DNA from: UBA7985 sp002711265
GTDB taxonomy: Bacteria > Pseudomonadota > Alphaproteobacteria > UBA7985
Reading direction: 5' to 3'
DNA: 64,000 nt
Assembly (NCBI GenBank): GCA_965660945.1
Contig: CBFIBS010000011.1
Location: forward strand, 1-64,000
Positions 16,149-25,546 of the stretch are shown piece by piece (position 1 is the stretch's first letter; the number at the start of each line of letters is the position of its first letter). Both the position numbers and the translations under genes were made by a program. The notes beneath the pieces were generated by a model, which was not told the DNA's origin, ran no database searches, and worked only from the letters and a program-made list of their open reading frames with translations.

Positions 16149-17429
16149 ATGTACGATCTCCGTGCGATCCGGGAGAATCCGGCTTGGTTTGATGCTGCCC
16201 TCAAGCGCCGAGGCCTCGATTCCCTCTCCTCTCAGGTGCTTGAGATGGATGAGACCCGTCGATCGTCCCAGACCCGGCTCGGTGAGCTGCAGGCGCGCCG
16301 CAATACCGCGTCCAAGGAGATCGGCGCCGCGATGAAGGACAAGGACGCGGCCCGCGCTGACGCGCTCAAGACCGAAGTCGCCGAAATCAAGGAGCAGATG
16401 ACCGCGCTGGAAGAAGCCGAGGCCATCGCTGAGGCCAAGCTGAACCAGCTGCTCGCGGGCCTGCCCAACCGCCCCGATGACAGCGTGCCCGACGGCGATG
16501 ACGAAGACGACAACGCCGAGGTCAAGGTCTGGGGTGAGCCGGCCACGCTGGACTTCACGCCCAAGCAGCACTTCGAGCTGGGTGAAGAACTCGGCATGAT
16601 GGACTTCGAGACCGCCGCGCATATGTCAGGCGCCCGCTTTGTCATTCTGCGCGGCAAGCTGGCGCGGCTGGAGCGTGCCATCGCGCAGTTCATGCTCGAC
16701 TGGCAGATCGAGCAGAACGCCCTGACTGAGATGGAAGTGCCTTACCTGGTCCACGCCGATGCCCTCTATGGCACCGGCCAGCTGCCCAAGTTCGAAGAAG
16801 ACCTCTACAAGACCAACTCGGGTCACTACCTGATCCCGACCTCCGAAGTGCCGCTGACCAACATCGTCGCCGACAAGATCGTCGACACCGACAGTCTGCC
16901 GATGCGGATGGTGTCCTACTCCCCCTGTTTCCGCTCGGAGGCCGGGTCGGCGGGGCGCGACACCCGCGGCATGATCCGCCAGCACCAGTTCAACAAGGTC
17001 GAGATGGTCACAATCTGCGACCCGGAAAGCTCGTGGGACGAGCTTGAGCGCATGCGTGGCTGTGCTGAAAGCGTGCTCGAGGTGCTGAACCTGCCCTACC
17101 GAGTAGTGACGCTTTGTACGGGTGATCTTGGTTTCTCGGCGGCGAAGACCTACGACCTCGAAGTCTGGCTGCCGGGGCAGGATGCCTACCGCGAGATTTC
17201 CTCCTGCTCGAACACTCTGGATTTCCAGGCGCGGCGGATGAAGGCGCGCTGCAAGTCCAAGACCGACAAGCAGACCCGCTTCCTGCACTCGCTCAACGGC
17301 TCCGGGCTGGCGGTCGGCCGGACCCTGATCGCGGTGATGGAGAACTATCAGCAGGCCGACGGCTCGATTGCCGTGCCCCAACCGCTGCAGCCCTACATGG
17401 GTGGCCTCAGCGTGATCGCAGCGGACTGA
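16149..17429 (+). CDS. serS: Seryl-tRNA synthetase
   Basis: This class II aminoacyl-tRNA synthetase has 426 residues, the normal size. The N-terminal 105 residues form the long antiparallel coiled coil that binds the tRNA-Ser variable arm (rich in Ala, Glu and Lys). Motif 2 is FRSEAGSAGRDTRG at 261-274 and motif 3 lies at 384-399 (GSGLAVGRTLIAVMEN). It charges tRNA-Ser, and tRNA-Sec where present. surE follows after 3 bases, and pcm and an nlpD-like gene continue on the same strand, an arrangement common in alphaproteobacteria (tatC, often upstream, is not seen). Confidence 0.97.
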   Translation: MYDLRAIRENPAWFDAALKRRGLDSLSSQVLEMDETRRSSQTRLGELQARRNTASKEIGAAMKDKDAARADALKTEVAEIKEQMTALEEAEAIAEAKLNQLLAGLPNRPDDSVPDGDDEDDNAEVKVWGEPATLDFTPKQHFELGEELGMMDFETAAHMSGARFVILRGKLARLERAIAQFMLDWQIEQNALTEMEVPYLVHADALYGTGQLPKFEEDLYKTNSGHYLIPTSEVPLTNIVADKIVDTDSLPMRMVSYSPCFRSEAGSAGRDTRGMIRQHQFNKVEMVTICDPESSWDELERMRGCAESVLEVLNLPYRVVTLCTGDLGFSAAKTYDLEVWLPGQDAYREISSCSNTLDFQARRMKARCKSKTDKQTRFLHSLNGSGLAVGRTLIAVMENYQQADGSIAVPQPLQPYMGGLSVIAAD

Positions 17430-17432
17430 GCC

Positions 17433-18269
17433 ATGTCGATGGTAGGAGACCGGCTGAACCCGGCTGTCGCTGCCCAGCTCAAGGGCAAGCGCGTGCTGGT
17501 GACCAATGACGACGGCATCGACGCCGATGGCCTTGCGCGGCTCGAAACGCTGGCGCGGCGCTACTGCGACGATGTCTGGGTCATCGCCCCCGCGACCCAC
17601 CAGTCCGCACGCTCACGCGGCATTACCCTTCGGACCCCGCTGCGGGTGGTGGAGCTGGGCGAGCAGCGCGCGGCCGTGACCGGTACGCCGCTGGATACCT
17701 TCATGGTCGGCATGCAGCACTTCTTTGATGACCGCCTGCCCGATCTGGTGCTCTCCGGGATCAACCACGGCGGCAACACCGGCGCCGATATCGGCTACTC
17801 CGGCACCTGCGGGATTGTCATGGAGGCGGCGATGCACGGCATCCGTGGCATCGCCTTTTCCCAGCACACGGTCGGCGGGGTCATGGACTGGAGTGTCGCC
17901 GACGCGCACCTGAACCGGGTCTTCGACCAGGTGATGCAGGTCAGCGTGCCAGAGACCATCCCGCTGTCGGTCAACTTCCCCGCCGCCATGGCGACCGAAC
18001 CGGGTGCCGACAGCCTGCTGGTGGTGCCGCAGGGGTTCCGGGAAGACAAGATCGGCCTCACCCCTGGTGAAGACGAGGAAGGCCCGTTCTACAGCTTTGG
18101 CCACCTGCGCGATAACACCCCGGGAAGCCCGGTTTCCGACGTTGCGGCCGTGGTCGGCGGGCGCATCTCCGTCACCCCGCTGCGCTTCAAGTGTGATCAC
18201 ACCGATTTTCTCGAGTCCGTCGGCACCCAGCTCGATCTGATCGAGCGGATGGCCGAGGACGAGGCCTGA
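17433..18269 (+). CDS. surE: 5'/3'-nucleotidase SurE
   Basis: This metal-dependent phosphatase hydrolyses nucleoside monophosphates. The metal-binding NDDG motif is at residues 25-28, followed by SGINHGGNTGADIGYSGT, the typical second active-site loop. Length is 278 residues, slightly longer than the family because of an N-terminal extension of about 18 residues before KRVLVTNDDG; a start at the second Met (MVGDRL) is equally possible. It begins 3 bases after the serS stop, and pcm follows after 12 bases. Confidence 0.95.
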   Translation: MSMVGDRLNPAVAAQLKGKRVLVTNDDGIDADGLARLETLARRYCDDVWVIAPATHQSARSRGITLRTPLRVVELGEQRAAVTGTPLDTFMVGMQHFFDDRLPDLVLSGINHGGNTGADIGYSGTCGIVMEAAMHGIRGIAFSQHTVGGVMDWSVADAHLNRVFDQVMQVSVPETIPLSVNFPAAMATEPGADSLLVVPQGFREDKIGLTPGEDEEGPFYSFGHLRDNTPGSPVSDVAAVVGGRISVTPLRFKCDHTDFLESVGTQLDLIERMAEDEA

Positions 18270-18281
18270 GCGAGCTACGCC

Positions 18282-19091
18282 GTGCTCCGTCGGTTGCGCC
18301 AATGGTTCTCGCTCGGCCCGGCCGCCGGGACTGCCCCCGGCGATAGACCCGGCGCAGAGACGACCAGCAGCCTCGACAGTCCACTGGCACAAGCCAAGCT
18401 CGAACTGGGCATGCAACTGCGCCTGCAGGGCATTACCGACAGCCGGGTGCTGCGGGCCATGCTCGACCTCGTGCCGCGCGAGGACTTTGTCGCCGCCGCC
18501 ATGCTGGACCGGGCCTACGAGAACGTTACCCTGCCCATCGGCATGGGGCAGACCATCTCCCAGCCCTTTGTGGTCGCGCTGATGACCCAACTGCTGGAGC
18601 CGGGGGAGGGTAAGCGCATTCTCGAAATCGGCACGGGCTGCGGGTATCAGGCTGCGATCCTCAGCCATCTGTTCGGGCAGGTGCACTCGATCGAGCGCCA
18701 CAAGGATCTGGCCGAAACCGCCCGGCAACGGCTCGACCGGCTCGGGGTGGGTAATGTCAGCGTGCATCTGGGTGACGGTTTTCTGGGCCTGAGTGAGCAG
18801 GCGCCCTTCGACGGCATCATCCTCACCGCCGCCCCGCGCGAAGTGCCTGCCAGCCTCGTCAACCAGCTCGCCGAAGGCGGCCGTCTGGTCATGCCGCTGG
18901 AGCTGGAAAGTGGCGAACAATACCTTATGCGATTTACCAACTCGAAAGCTGGTCTGTTCGAGGAACGTTTCACCGAGGTAAGATTTGTCCCGATGTTACA
19001 AGGGATTCCTGACAAGAAACGCTCGCAAACTACGGTAATTGAACATGAATCTTTGAAAATAGAGTCGCCAAAAGTTGATTCGTCACTGTAA
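18282..19091 (+). CDS. pcm: Protein-L-isoaspartate O-methyltransferase
   Basis: This SAM-dependent repair enzyme methylates isoaspartyl residues in damaged proteins. Residues 89-105 carry the family segment GQTISQPFVVALMTQLL, and the SAM-binding motif LEIGTGCGYQ is at 114-123. The start is a GTG 12 bases after surE; the first 32 residues before the conserved core look disordered. The last 45 codons and the following 110 bases drop sharply in GC content and end in a poorly conserved tail (ESLKIESPKVDSSL), so the C-terminus may have been altered or extended relative to the family. Confidence 0.92.
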   Translation: MLRRLRQWFSLGPAAGTAPGDRPGAETTSSLDSPLAQAKLELGMQLRLQGITDSRVLRAMLDLVPREDFVAAAMLDRAYENVTLPIGMGQTISQPFVVALMTQLLEPGEGKRILEIGTGCGYQAAILSHLFGQVHSIERHKDLAETARQRLDRLGVGNVSVHLGDGFLGLSEQAPFDGIILTAAPREVPASLVNQLAEGGRLVMPLELESGEQYLMRFTNSKAGLFEERFTEVRFVPMLQGIPDKKRSQTTVIEHESLKIESPKVDSSL

Positions 19092-19202
19092 TTCGGTGTA
19101 GGAATTGCAGATATTTTGAAGCCTTCGGGTTTTGGCCCTTCGGGGCGTATAAATTTTATTGATTTCATAAGACGACATTCCAGAGGAATTGAGGCGTTGA
19201 CC

Positions 19203-20570
19203 ATGACCCATATTTCACGGGTCCGCTTGGGCACCTTTCCGGGCACTGCTGCGCTGTTTCGCGCGTGGTCCGGCACCGATCACATCCAGTTTCGCAGCTT
19301 CGGCCTGGTCCCGATGCTGGCGCTGACGCTGTGCCTGTTCACCGCGCTGAGCCTGCTCACGGCCAAGCCAGCAGGCGCGCAGCAACAGCAACAGCTATAC
19401 CAACAGCAGCTCAGCGCCGTCGCGGCCGACTGGAACAGCGTCTATCCTGCGCACAAGACGGCCAAAGGCCTCGTCAACGCCGAAGGCACCTACGTGGTCT
19501 TGCGCGGCGATACCCTCTACGGCATTGCCAAGCGCTTCCGCGTGGGCGAGCGCACGCTGATCCAGCTCAACGGGCTGGGTGAGGCCGGCCGGATTGTGAC
19601 CGGTCAGACCCTGCATGTGCCGCTGCGTTCTGCCGACGCCGGCGTGGATGCACAGACCGCGCGCCACGTCGCCGTTGCCGTGCAGGCGCCGCTGACCGCT
19701 GACCCCGCCGCCCTGCGCCAGCACGTGGTCCAGCGTGGAGAAACCGCCTACCGCATCGCCACCAAATACGGCATCCGGCTGGATGACCTCGCCACCGCCA
19801 ATGGTCTCGATGCCAGCTACGCTGTCCGTCTGGGGCAGATGCTGCGCATTCCGACGGCCCCGCCGATTTCCACCGTGCTGACCCCGTCGACGGAGCTGGC
19901 CGCTGCCGGCGGTCTGACGGTCACCGCGCCGACCTTCGGACAGTCTCCGGGCTTTGTCCCGCCCGTGCCATCGCCGCGCCCACCTGCGCCGACGAACGAA
20001 CCCCTGCGCCTAACCGATGCGGGAGGGGCGGGGGCGACCGATCCTGTTGCGCCCGTGCTGGTTCCGACCGTGCCCGAGGAACAGGGAAGCGTCACCCGCG
20101 TTCACCTCTCCGGTGCGCGCACCTTTGCGCCACTGCCTGCCGTCCGGCGTGAAGAAACCGTGCTGCTGCCCGAGCGCGTGTCCAGCGATGGCGCCAATGC
20201 CTTCAACTGGCCAGTGCGCGGTCGCCTGCTGTCGACCTTCGGCCCGCGCGAGGGTGGGTTCGTGAACGACGGCATCAATATCGCTGCCCGCAAGGGGGAG
20301 CAGGTGACGACCTCGCTGCCGGGCGTGGTGATCTTTGCATCCGATGAGCTGGAAAAGTTCGGCAATCTGGTGCTGGTCCAGCACGACGCCGAGTGGGTCT
20401 CGGCCTACTCCCACCTCGACAGCCTGATCGTCGGCGAGGGGCAGCAGCTCCAGGCCGGGCAGGTTCTGGGTCATGTCGGGGTGTCGGGGAACGTATCCCG
20501 CCCGCAGCTGCACTTCGAAGTCCGCCGCGATGGCAAACCGGTCGATCCGCTCAAGGTGCTGCGCTTCTAG
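19203..20570 (+). CDS. NlpD-like LysM and degenerate M23 (LytM) protein
   Basis: The 455-residue envelope protein has a signal peptide or N-terminal anchor with a Gln run just after it, two LysM domains that bind peptidoglycan (around residues 95-140 and 175-220), a Pro-rich linker and a C-terminal LytM domain. The zinc ligands of active M23 enzymes are missing: the usual H..GIDIA is NDGINIA, and the HLHFE motif reads QLHFE. This degeneracy is typical of amidase activators such as NlpD and EnvC, so I infer a role in cell separation rather than hydrolysis. ATG 19203 follows GAGG with an 8-base spacer. It completes a surE-pcm-nlpD order. Confidence 0.85.
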   Translation: MTHISRVRLGTFPGTAALFRAWSGTDHIQFRSFGLVPMLALTLCLFTALSLLTAKPAGAQQQQQLYQQQLSAVAADWNSVYPAHKTAKGLVNAEGTYVVLRGDTLYGIAKRFRVGERTLIQLNGLGEAGRIVTGQTLHVPLRSADAGVDAQTARHVAVAVQAPLTADPAALRQHVVQRGETAYRIATKYGIRLDDLATANGLDASYAVRLGQMLRIPTAPPISTVLTPSTELAAAGGLTVTAPTFGQSPGFVPPVPSPRPPAPTNEPLRLTDAGGAGATDPVAPVLVPTVPEEQGSVTRVHLSGARTFAPLPAVRREETVLLPERVSSDGANAFNWPVRGRLLSTFGPREGGFVNDGINIAARKGEQVTTSLPGVVIFASDELEKFGNLVLVQHDAEWVSAYSHLDSLIVGEGQQLQAGQVLGHVGVSGNVSRPQLHFEVRRDGKPVDPLKVLRF

Positions 20571-20633
20571 CCTGATCAGTCGGGCTGTCAGCGAATTCGG
20601 ACTGGCCTACAGACCCGCGTTTCGATCGACGGC

Positions 20634-21503
20634 CTATAAGTGGCGGCCGATGAAGTCCTGCGCGAATTGCCAGGCCACGCGGCCCGAGCGCCCACCCCGG
20701 GTTGCCGCCCATTCGATGGCCTCGGCCCGGATTTGGTCGCCGTCTGCGCTGACCCCCGCGTGGTCGATGTAGCCGCGGACCATGGCCAGAAAGGTATCCT
20801 GATCACATCGATGGAAGCCCAGCCACAGCCCGAAGCGGTCTGAGAGCGAGACTTTCTCATCGATGGCTTCGCTGGAATGGATCGCCGCGCGCTGCTCGTT
20901 CTCCATCATATCTCGGGGGAGCAGGTGGCGCCGGTTCGAGGTCGCATAGAACAGCACGTTCTGTGGCCGCCCGGCGAGACCGCCGTCGAGCACTGTCTTG
21001 AGCGACTTGTAGGCGGCATCGTCGTAGTCGAAGGACAGATCATCGCAGAACAGCAGCGTATTCGCCTCCAGACCCATCAGATGAGAGAGCAGCCGCCCGA
21101 CTGTGCCGATATCCTCGCGCGCCAGTTCGACCAGCAGCAGCGGGCGGTCGAGGCCACCGTCTTCGACGATTTTGGCGTGGATGGCTTTGATCAGGCTGGA
21201 CTTGCCCATGCCACGCGCGCCCCAGAGCAGGGCGTTGTTCGCAGGCCGTCCACGGGCAAACCGCAGGGTGTTTTCCAGCAGTGTTCGGCGAGAGCGTTCG
21301 ATCCCAAGTAATAGGTCGAGGTCAACACGAGCGACCTGCGGCACCGGCTCCAGCCGGTGGAGCTCAGGGCGCCAGACAAAGGCGCTGGCTGCAGCAACGT
21401 CCGTAGCGTCGACGGGGGCCGCTTCAGGGGCAAAATGTGCGGTCAGGGACTGAAGCGTCTCACGGATTGCCGCCAGTTCAGCCTGCAGCGCTTCGTTGCT
21501 CAT
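20634..21503 (-). CDS. DUF815 family P-loop ATPase
   Basis: This 289-residue AAA-type protein has Walker A GARGMGKS (residues 95-102), a Walker B-like LLFCDDLSFD, and a sensor-like segment ATSNRRHLLPRDM. DUF815 proteins are widespread in proteobacteria but their role is not established. The N-terminal 45 residues are predicted helical and variable. It stands on the minus strand between the nlpD-like and yajC genes, convergent with the former and divergent from the latter, an arrangement seen in many alphaproteobacteria. Confidence 0.88.
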   Translation of the reverse strand: MSNEALQAELAAIRETLQSLTAHFAPEAAPVDATDVAAASAFVWRPELHRLEPVPQVARVDLDLLLGIERSRRTLLENTLRFARGRPANNALLWGARGMGKSSLIKAIHAKIVEDGGLDRPLLLVELAREDIGTVGRLLSHLMGLEANTLLFCDDLSFDYDDAAYKSLKTVLDGGLAGRPQNVLFYATSNRRHLLPRDMMENEQRAAIHSSEAIDEKVSLSDRFGLWLGFHRCDQDTFLAMVRGYIDHAGVSADGDQIRAEAIEWAATRGGRSGRVAWQFAQDFIGRHL

Positions 21504-21774
21504 TGCCCGGTTCTCCCTCGCTTTGCGGCCAGCCCGCTACGCTGTTGTGAGTGATCATTCCAGCGCCTGTGATACCAACGTGACTGGCACAGCAGCCATC
21601 GACCGCCCATATAGGCCGCAAAGCCCTGCAGGTGTCGCATGCGTGCTGGGGGCTGCAGGCGTGGCTTTATGGGTCTTGATCTGTATAGTCCGCGCAGCGC
21701 CGCTGACCAGCGGGAAAGTGCAGGAGCGGCTATACCGCCGGTCCGTGCAACGAATAACAAGTGGAATAGAGACG

Positions 21775-22200
21775 ATGACACGCGCAACCAAGTTTCAATC
21801 GGCGTTGATGGCCGCCGCTGCACTCCTCGCCCTGCCGGGCCTCGCGAGCGCTCAAACTGCCAGTGCCAATGGCCAGCTGATCCAGATGGTTCTGATGTTC
21901 GGCATGATCGGTGTGGTCATGTGGTTCTTCATGATCCGCCCCCAGCGCCGCCGTGCGCGCGAGCAGCGGGAGATGATCGAAGGGTCGCAGCCCGGCGACA
22001 GCCTGATGCTCAACTCCGGCTTCCGCGTGAAGCTCAAGCACAAGGATGAGCGTTACTTCCGCGTCGAAATGGGTGAGAGCGTGATCGTCGAAGTCGATCC
22101 TGCCGCCGTCACTATGAACATCACCGCCCAGGAAAAACGCGCGGAAGAGGCGATCGAAAAGGCTGAAAGCAAGAAAGCAGCCCGCAGCAAGAACAACTAA
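21775..22200 (+). CDS. yajC: Preprotein translocase subunit YajC
   Basis: The 141-residue protein has a hydrophobic N-terminal segment ending in SAQ, then the YajC transmembrane helix (LIQMVLMFGMIGVVMWFFMIRPQ) and a soluble domain with the family G-D-x-V-like region (PGDSLMLNSGFRVKLKHKD). YajC associates with SecD-SecF at the Sec translocon. An upstream in-frame extension to 21496 exists but lacks YajC-like sequence; ATG 21775 was chosen for its fit to the family. The C-terminus is rich in Lys, Glu and Ala. secD follows after 62 bases. Confidence 0.93.
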   Translation: MTRATKFQSALMAAAALLALPGLASAQTASANGQLIQMVLMFGMIGVVMWFFMIRPQRRRAREQREMIEGSQPGDSLMLNSGFRVKLKHKDERYFRVEMGESVIVEVDPAAVTMNITAQEKRAEEAIEKAESKKAARSKNN

Positions 22201-22262
22201 GGACAAGTGCGGGCCTCGCGGCCCCTGATCCTGAATGGCAGTGGAAAAAGAGGCCTGAGCGC

Positions 22263-23831
22263 ATGAGCTATACCCGTTGGTGGCAACCCGTGCTGGTGGG
22301 GTTGGTCGTATTGGCCGGTCTCTACTTTGCTGCGCCGAACTTGTTCCCGCGCACGACCTATGACGAGAATAACCAGCCTAAGTCCTTTGTGCCTGCGCCG
22401 TTTCTGCAGTTTCAGGTCAATCTGGGGCTGGATCTGCAAGGGGGTTCCTACCGCCTTGTGCGGGTCGATCTGGATGATGCCAAGGCGTCCTTCATGCAGG
22501 ACGTCCAGCGCATCGGTTCCAATACCCTGCGGGATCAGGGGGTGGCGTTGCGCGCCATTGCTTCTGACACCAACGTGCGCTTCCAATTCCGAGATGAGAC
22601 CGCCATGCTCGGTGGGCGGGCAATCCTGCGAGAGCAATTCCCGACCGCGAATTACACCGATGAAGGCTCCGTACTGACCGTTGGGATCGGTGACGAGGCG
22701 TTCGAAGCGGTGAAGCAGGAAACCGTTCAGTCGGTGCGCGATACCATTGAGCGCCGGATCGATGCCTTCGGTCTGACCGAGCCGAGCATCCGGATTCAGG
22801 GCGAAGACCGCATTCTGATCGAGGTGCCCGGTGTCTCAAACATCGACGAATATCTCGAAAAGCTGGAGTTGAGCATCCACATCGTCAGCCAGGCTGGCGC
22901 AACCCGGAATCCCAATGAGACGCTCTTCATGCTGCTGCCTGACAGCGATCGCGTGCTAGCCCCTGGTGAGCAGCCGGTACAGTACCTGATCGAACGACAG
23001 GAATGTGTGAACGGCTCCGATATTCAGGGCACTGGTGTGGACGCCGAGCGTGGTATCGCCGTGACTTTCACTCTCAACAGTCGCGGGACCAAGGACTTTG
23101 CCAACTGTACCCGCAACAACATCGGTGAGCGGCTAGCGATCGTTCTGGACGGCGAGGTGATTTCTGCGCCAAACGTCAACGAAGCCATCAACACCGGCGC
23201 GGTGCAGATCAGTGGCGGTTTCGAGTTCAATGAGGCCAAGACCCTTGCAACGCTGCTCGGCACCGGTTCGCTCGCTGCAGAGGTCGAGAGCATCGAAGAG
23301 CGCGTGGTCGGCCCCGGACTGGGGGCTGAGAGCATCCGCTCGGGCGCCATCGCCTGTCTGGTCGCCATGGGCCTGGTGCTGGTGTTCATGGCCTTTTCCT
23401 ACGGTCTGTTCGGGATGATGGCGAACGTGGCGCTGGTGGTGAACCTTGTGCTGCTGCTGGGGCTGTTGTCGCTGTTCGGCGCGACCCTGACGCTGCCCGG
23501 GATCGCCGGGATCGTGCTGACCGTCGGCATGGCGGTCGATGCCAACGTGCTGGTGTTCGAGCGTGTGCGCGAGGAAGCCCGCGCCGGGCTCGATCCCGGG
23601 GATTCAGTCGCGGGCGGCTATGGGGCTGCGTTCTCGACCATTCTGGACGCCAACCTGACCACCGTTATCGCCGCCATCCTGCTCGCTGCCTTTGGCACCG
23701 GGCCGATCCAGGGCTTTGCCATCACGCTGACCATGGGGATTCTGACCTCCATGTTCACCGCGCTGCTGCTGACCCGGCTGCTCATTAACCTGTGGCTCGA
23801 CGCCTTCCGGCCGTCGAAGCTACCGATGTAA
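22263..23831 (+). CDS. secD: Protein translocase subunit SecD
   Basis: SecD (522 residues) uses the proton gradient to help pull proteins through SecYEG on the periplasmic side. The first helix is followed by the conserved GLDLQGGSYRLVRVD, a large periplasmic region of about 300 residues, then five membrane segments in the RND fold with GMAVDANVLVFERVREE, the motif carrying the functional Asp. Length and order are standard. It precedes secF by 17 bases and follows yajC, forming a single operon. Confidence 0.97.
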   Translation: MSYTRWWQPVLVGLVVLAGLYFAAPNLFPRTTYDENNQPKSFVPAPFLQFQVNLGLDLQGGSYRLVRVDLDDAKASFMQDVQRIGSNTLRDQGVALRAIASDTNVRFQFRDETAMLGGRAILREQFPTANYTDEGSVLTVGIGDEAFEAVKQETVQSVRDTIERRIDAFGLTEPSIRIQGEDRILIEVPGVSNIDEYLEKLELSIHIVSQAGATRNPNETLFMLLPDSDRVLAPGEQPVQYLIERQECVNGSDIQGTGVDAERGIAVTFTLNSRGTKDFANCTRNNIGERLAIVLDGEVISAPNVNEAINTGAVQISGGFEFNEAKTLATLLGTGSLAAEVESIEERVVGPGLGAESIRSGAIACLVAMGLVLVFMAFSYGLFGMMANVALVVNLVLLLGLLSLFGATLTLPGIAGIVLTVGMAVDANVLVFERVREEARAGLDPGDSVAGGYGAAFSTILDANLTTVIAAILLAAFGTGPIQGFAITLTMGILTSMFTALLLTRLLINLWLDAFRPSKLPM

Positions 23832-23848
23832 GGGAGGGAGGCGCGCTC

Positions 23849-25069
23849 ATGTTCCCTCTGATCCGACTTTTCCCGCAGGACAGCAAAATCGACTTTCTCG
23901 GCTTTCGCCGGATTACGCTGGTGCTGTCGCTGGTGCTCATCCTTGGCTCGGTGGGGATGTTCTTCTCCCGCGGGCTGAACCTCGGCATCGACTTCAAGGG
24001 CGGGCTGCTGTTCGACCTGCGCTTCAGCGAGGCCATTTCGATCGACGCCGTCAAGGACGACCTGAGCGCGCTGGGCTACGGCACGCCGGAGGTGCAGGCC
24101 TTTGGCTCTGACCGCGACGCCAAGGTGGTTTTCGCCACCCCGAGCGCGCCGACCGAAGACGAGGAGATCGCGCAGGTCAGCGCCATCAAGCAGGCCGTGC
24201 GCGCGCTCTATCCGCCCAAGCTCGACGGTGAAGACCTCGAGCTGGCGCAGGCCGCTGCGACCGAAGGCAACGTCGAATTCGTCAACGGCAGCGTCGAATA
24301 TCGCCGGGTCGAGAACGTCGGCTCCAAGATTTCGGGTGAGCTCGCACAGAAGGGCGCGCTGGCCACCGCGCTGGCCCTGCTGGCCATCGCCGCCTACATC
24401 TGGTTCCGCTTCGAGTGGCAGTTCGCCATCGCGGCGCTGCTGGCCCTGACCCACGACGTGATCACCACCATCGGTCTGTTCTCGGTCTTCCAGTTCACCT
24501 TTGACCTGCCGACGGTCGCCGCGATCCTGACCATCGCCGGCTATTCGATCAACGATACCGTGGTGGTCTTCGACCGCGCGCGCGAGGAAATGCGGCGCTA
24601 CAACGAGCGCCCGGTTGTGGACGTGCTCAACATCGCCCTGAACCGGACGTTGTCGCGGACGCTGATGACCTCGCTGACCACGTTGCTGGCCTTGCTGGCG
24701 CTGTTCGCCTTCGGCCCGCTGGTGATCCGCGATTTCACCATCGCACTCATGTGGGGCGTGGTGATCGGGACGTACTCCTCGCTGTTCTTCGCCACGCCGT
24801 TGCTGGTGGTCATGGGGCTGTCGGCCCGGGCCTTCGACAAGAAGATTGTCGATGACGATGAGGACGACTACGCCGCCCAGCTCGCCGCCGCTGTGACCCA
24901 GGTCGACGACGATGAGATCCGCGCCCGGGTCCGCACCGACGATGGTGAGGAACGCCCGGTCGAAGCGGAAATGATCCTGCCCGAGGATCCGGAAAACGAT
25001 GGCCCGGTTCAGGGTGGTCGCAGACGGACCCGCAAGACCAAGAAGAAGCGTCCGCTGGGTCGGAAATAA
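23849..25069 (+). CDS. secF: Protein translocase subunit SecF
   Basis: SecF partners SecD in the same complex. The 406-residue protein has six membrane segments and the motifs GIDFKGG and GYSINDTVVVFDRARE. ATG 23849 follows a strong AGGGAGGGAG with an 8-base spacer; a frame open to 23792 overlaps secD and was not chosen. The C-terminal 80 or so residues beyond the last helix are long: first acidic (DDDEDDY), then ending in a strongly basic tail (RRRTRKTKKKRPLGRK). This cytoplasmic tail is longer than in E. coli SecF. Confidence 0.97.
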   Translation: MFPLIRLFPQDSKIDFLGFRRITLVLSLVLILGSVGMFFSRGLNLGIDFKGGLLFDLRFSEAISIDAVKDDLSALGYGTPEVQAFGSDRDAKVVFATPSAPTEDEEIAQVSAIKQAVRALYPPKLDGEDLELAQAAATEGNVEFVNGSVEYRRVENVGSKISGELAQKGALATALALLAIAAYIWFRFEWQFAIAALLALTHDVITTIGLFSVFQFTFDLPTVAAILTIAGYSINDTVVVFDRAREEMRRYNERPVVDVLNIALNRTLSRTLMTSLTTLLALLALFAFGPLVIRDFTIALMWGVVIGTYSSLFFATPLLVVMGLSARAFDKKIVDDDEDDYAAQLAAAVTQVDDDEIRARVRTDDGEERPVEAEMILPEDPENDGPVQGGRRRTRKTKKKRPLGRK

Positions 25070-25117
25070 CCGCGCAGCGGCCTTTCCAAACCCCAGCACG
25101 CGGGCCATATCCGGGTC

Positions 25118-25492
25118 ATGGACATCACACCGCATATCCGCGAGAGCCGGGTCGTCGTTGACGGCTACGGCGACGGTGGCTTCCGCATCAACGGTGAGCG
25201 CCGCGAAGGCGGCTTGATCGTGCTCGAAACCGAGGCCCTGTCGATCCCGGCCGTGAGCATGGACGATCTGACCCCTGCCGTGTTGCAGCCGCTGGTCGAC
25301 CGCGCCGACGCGCTCGACGTGGTGATTTTCGGCACCGGTGCGCGCATGGCGTTTCTGCCTCCCGAGGTGATGGAACTGCTCGACCGCCACCGCATCGGCT
25401 TTGACCCCATGGACACTGGGGCGGCGTGCCGCTCCTTCAACGTGCTGGTGACCGAAGACCGCCGCGCAGCTGCCGTGCTGCTGCCGGTCTGA
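25118..25492 (+). CDS. Mth938-like domain protein (NDUFAF3 relative)
   Basis: The 124-residue protein matches the Mth938/DUF498 fold family: the segments ITPHIRESRVVVDGYGDGGFRING, VVIFGTGARMAFLPPEV and GIGFDPMDTGAACRSFNVL-like C-terminal part are in family order. Human NDUFAF3 is a complex I assembly factor in this family, and bacterial members are often next to secD-secF. The bacterial function is not settled. The gene follows secF by 48 bases and is followed by another family known from complex I assembly. Confidence 0.85.
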   Translation: MDITPHIRESRVVVDGYGDGGFRINGERREGGLIVLETEALSIPAVSMDDLTPAVLQPLVDRADALDVVIFGTGARMAFLPPEVMELLDRHRIGFDPMDTGAACRSFNVLVTEDRRAAAVLLPV

Positions 25493-25546
25493 GGTGGCCG
25501 CAAAGCGAACCCCAGACGCCCCCCCGGGTACCGGAGCGCCCCCGCC

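Noticed and set aside
14757..16622. A 621-codon minus-strand open frame opposite the acyl-CoA dehydrogenase and serS
   Set aside because: Antisense shadow of two strongly supported genes.
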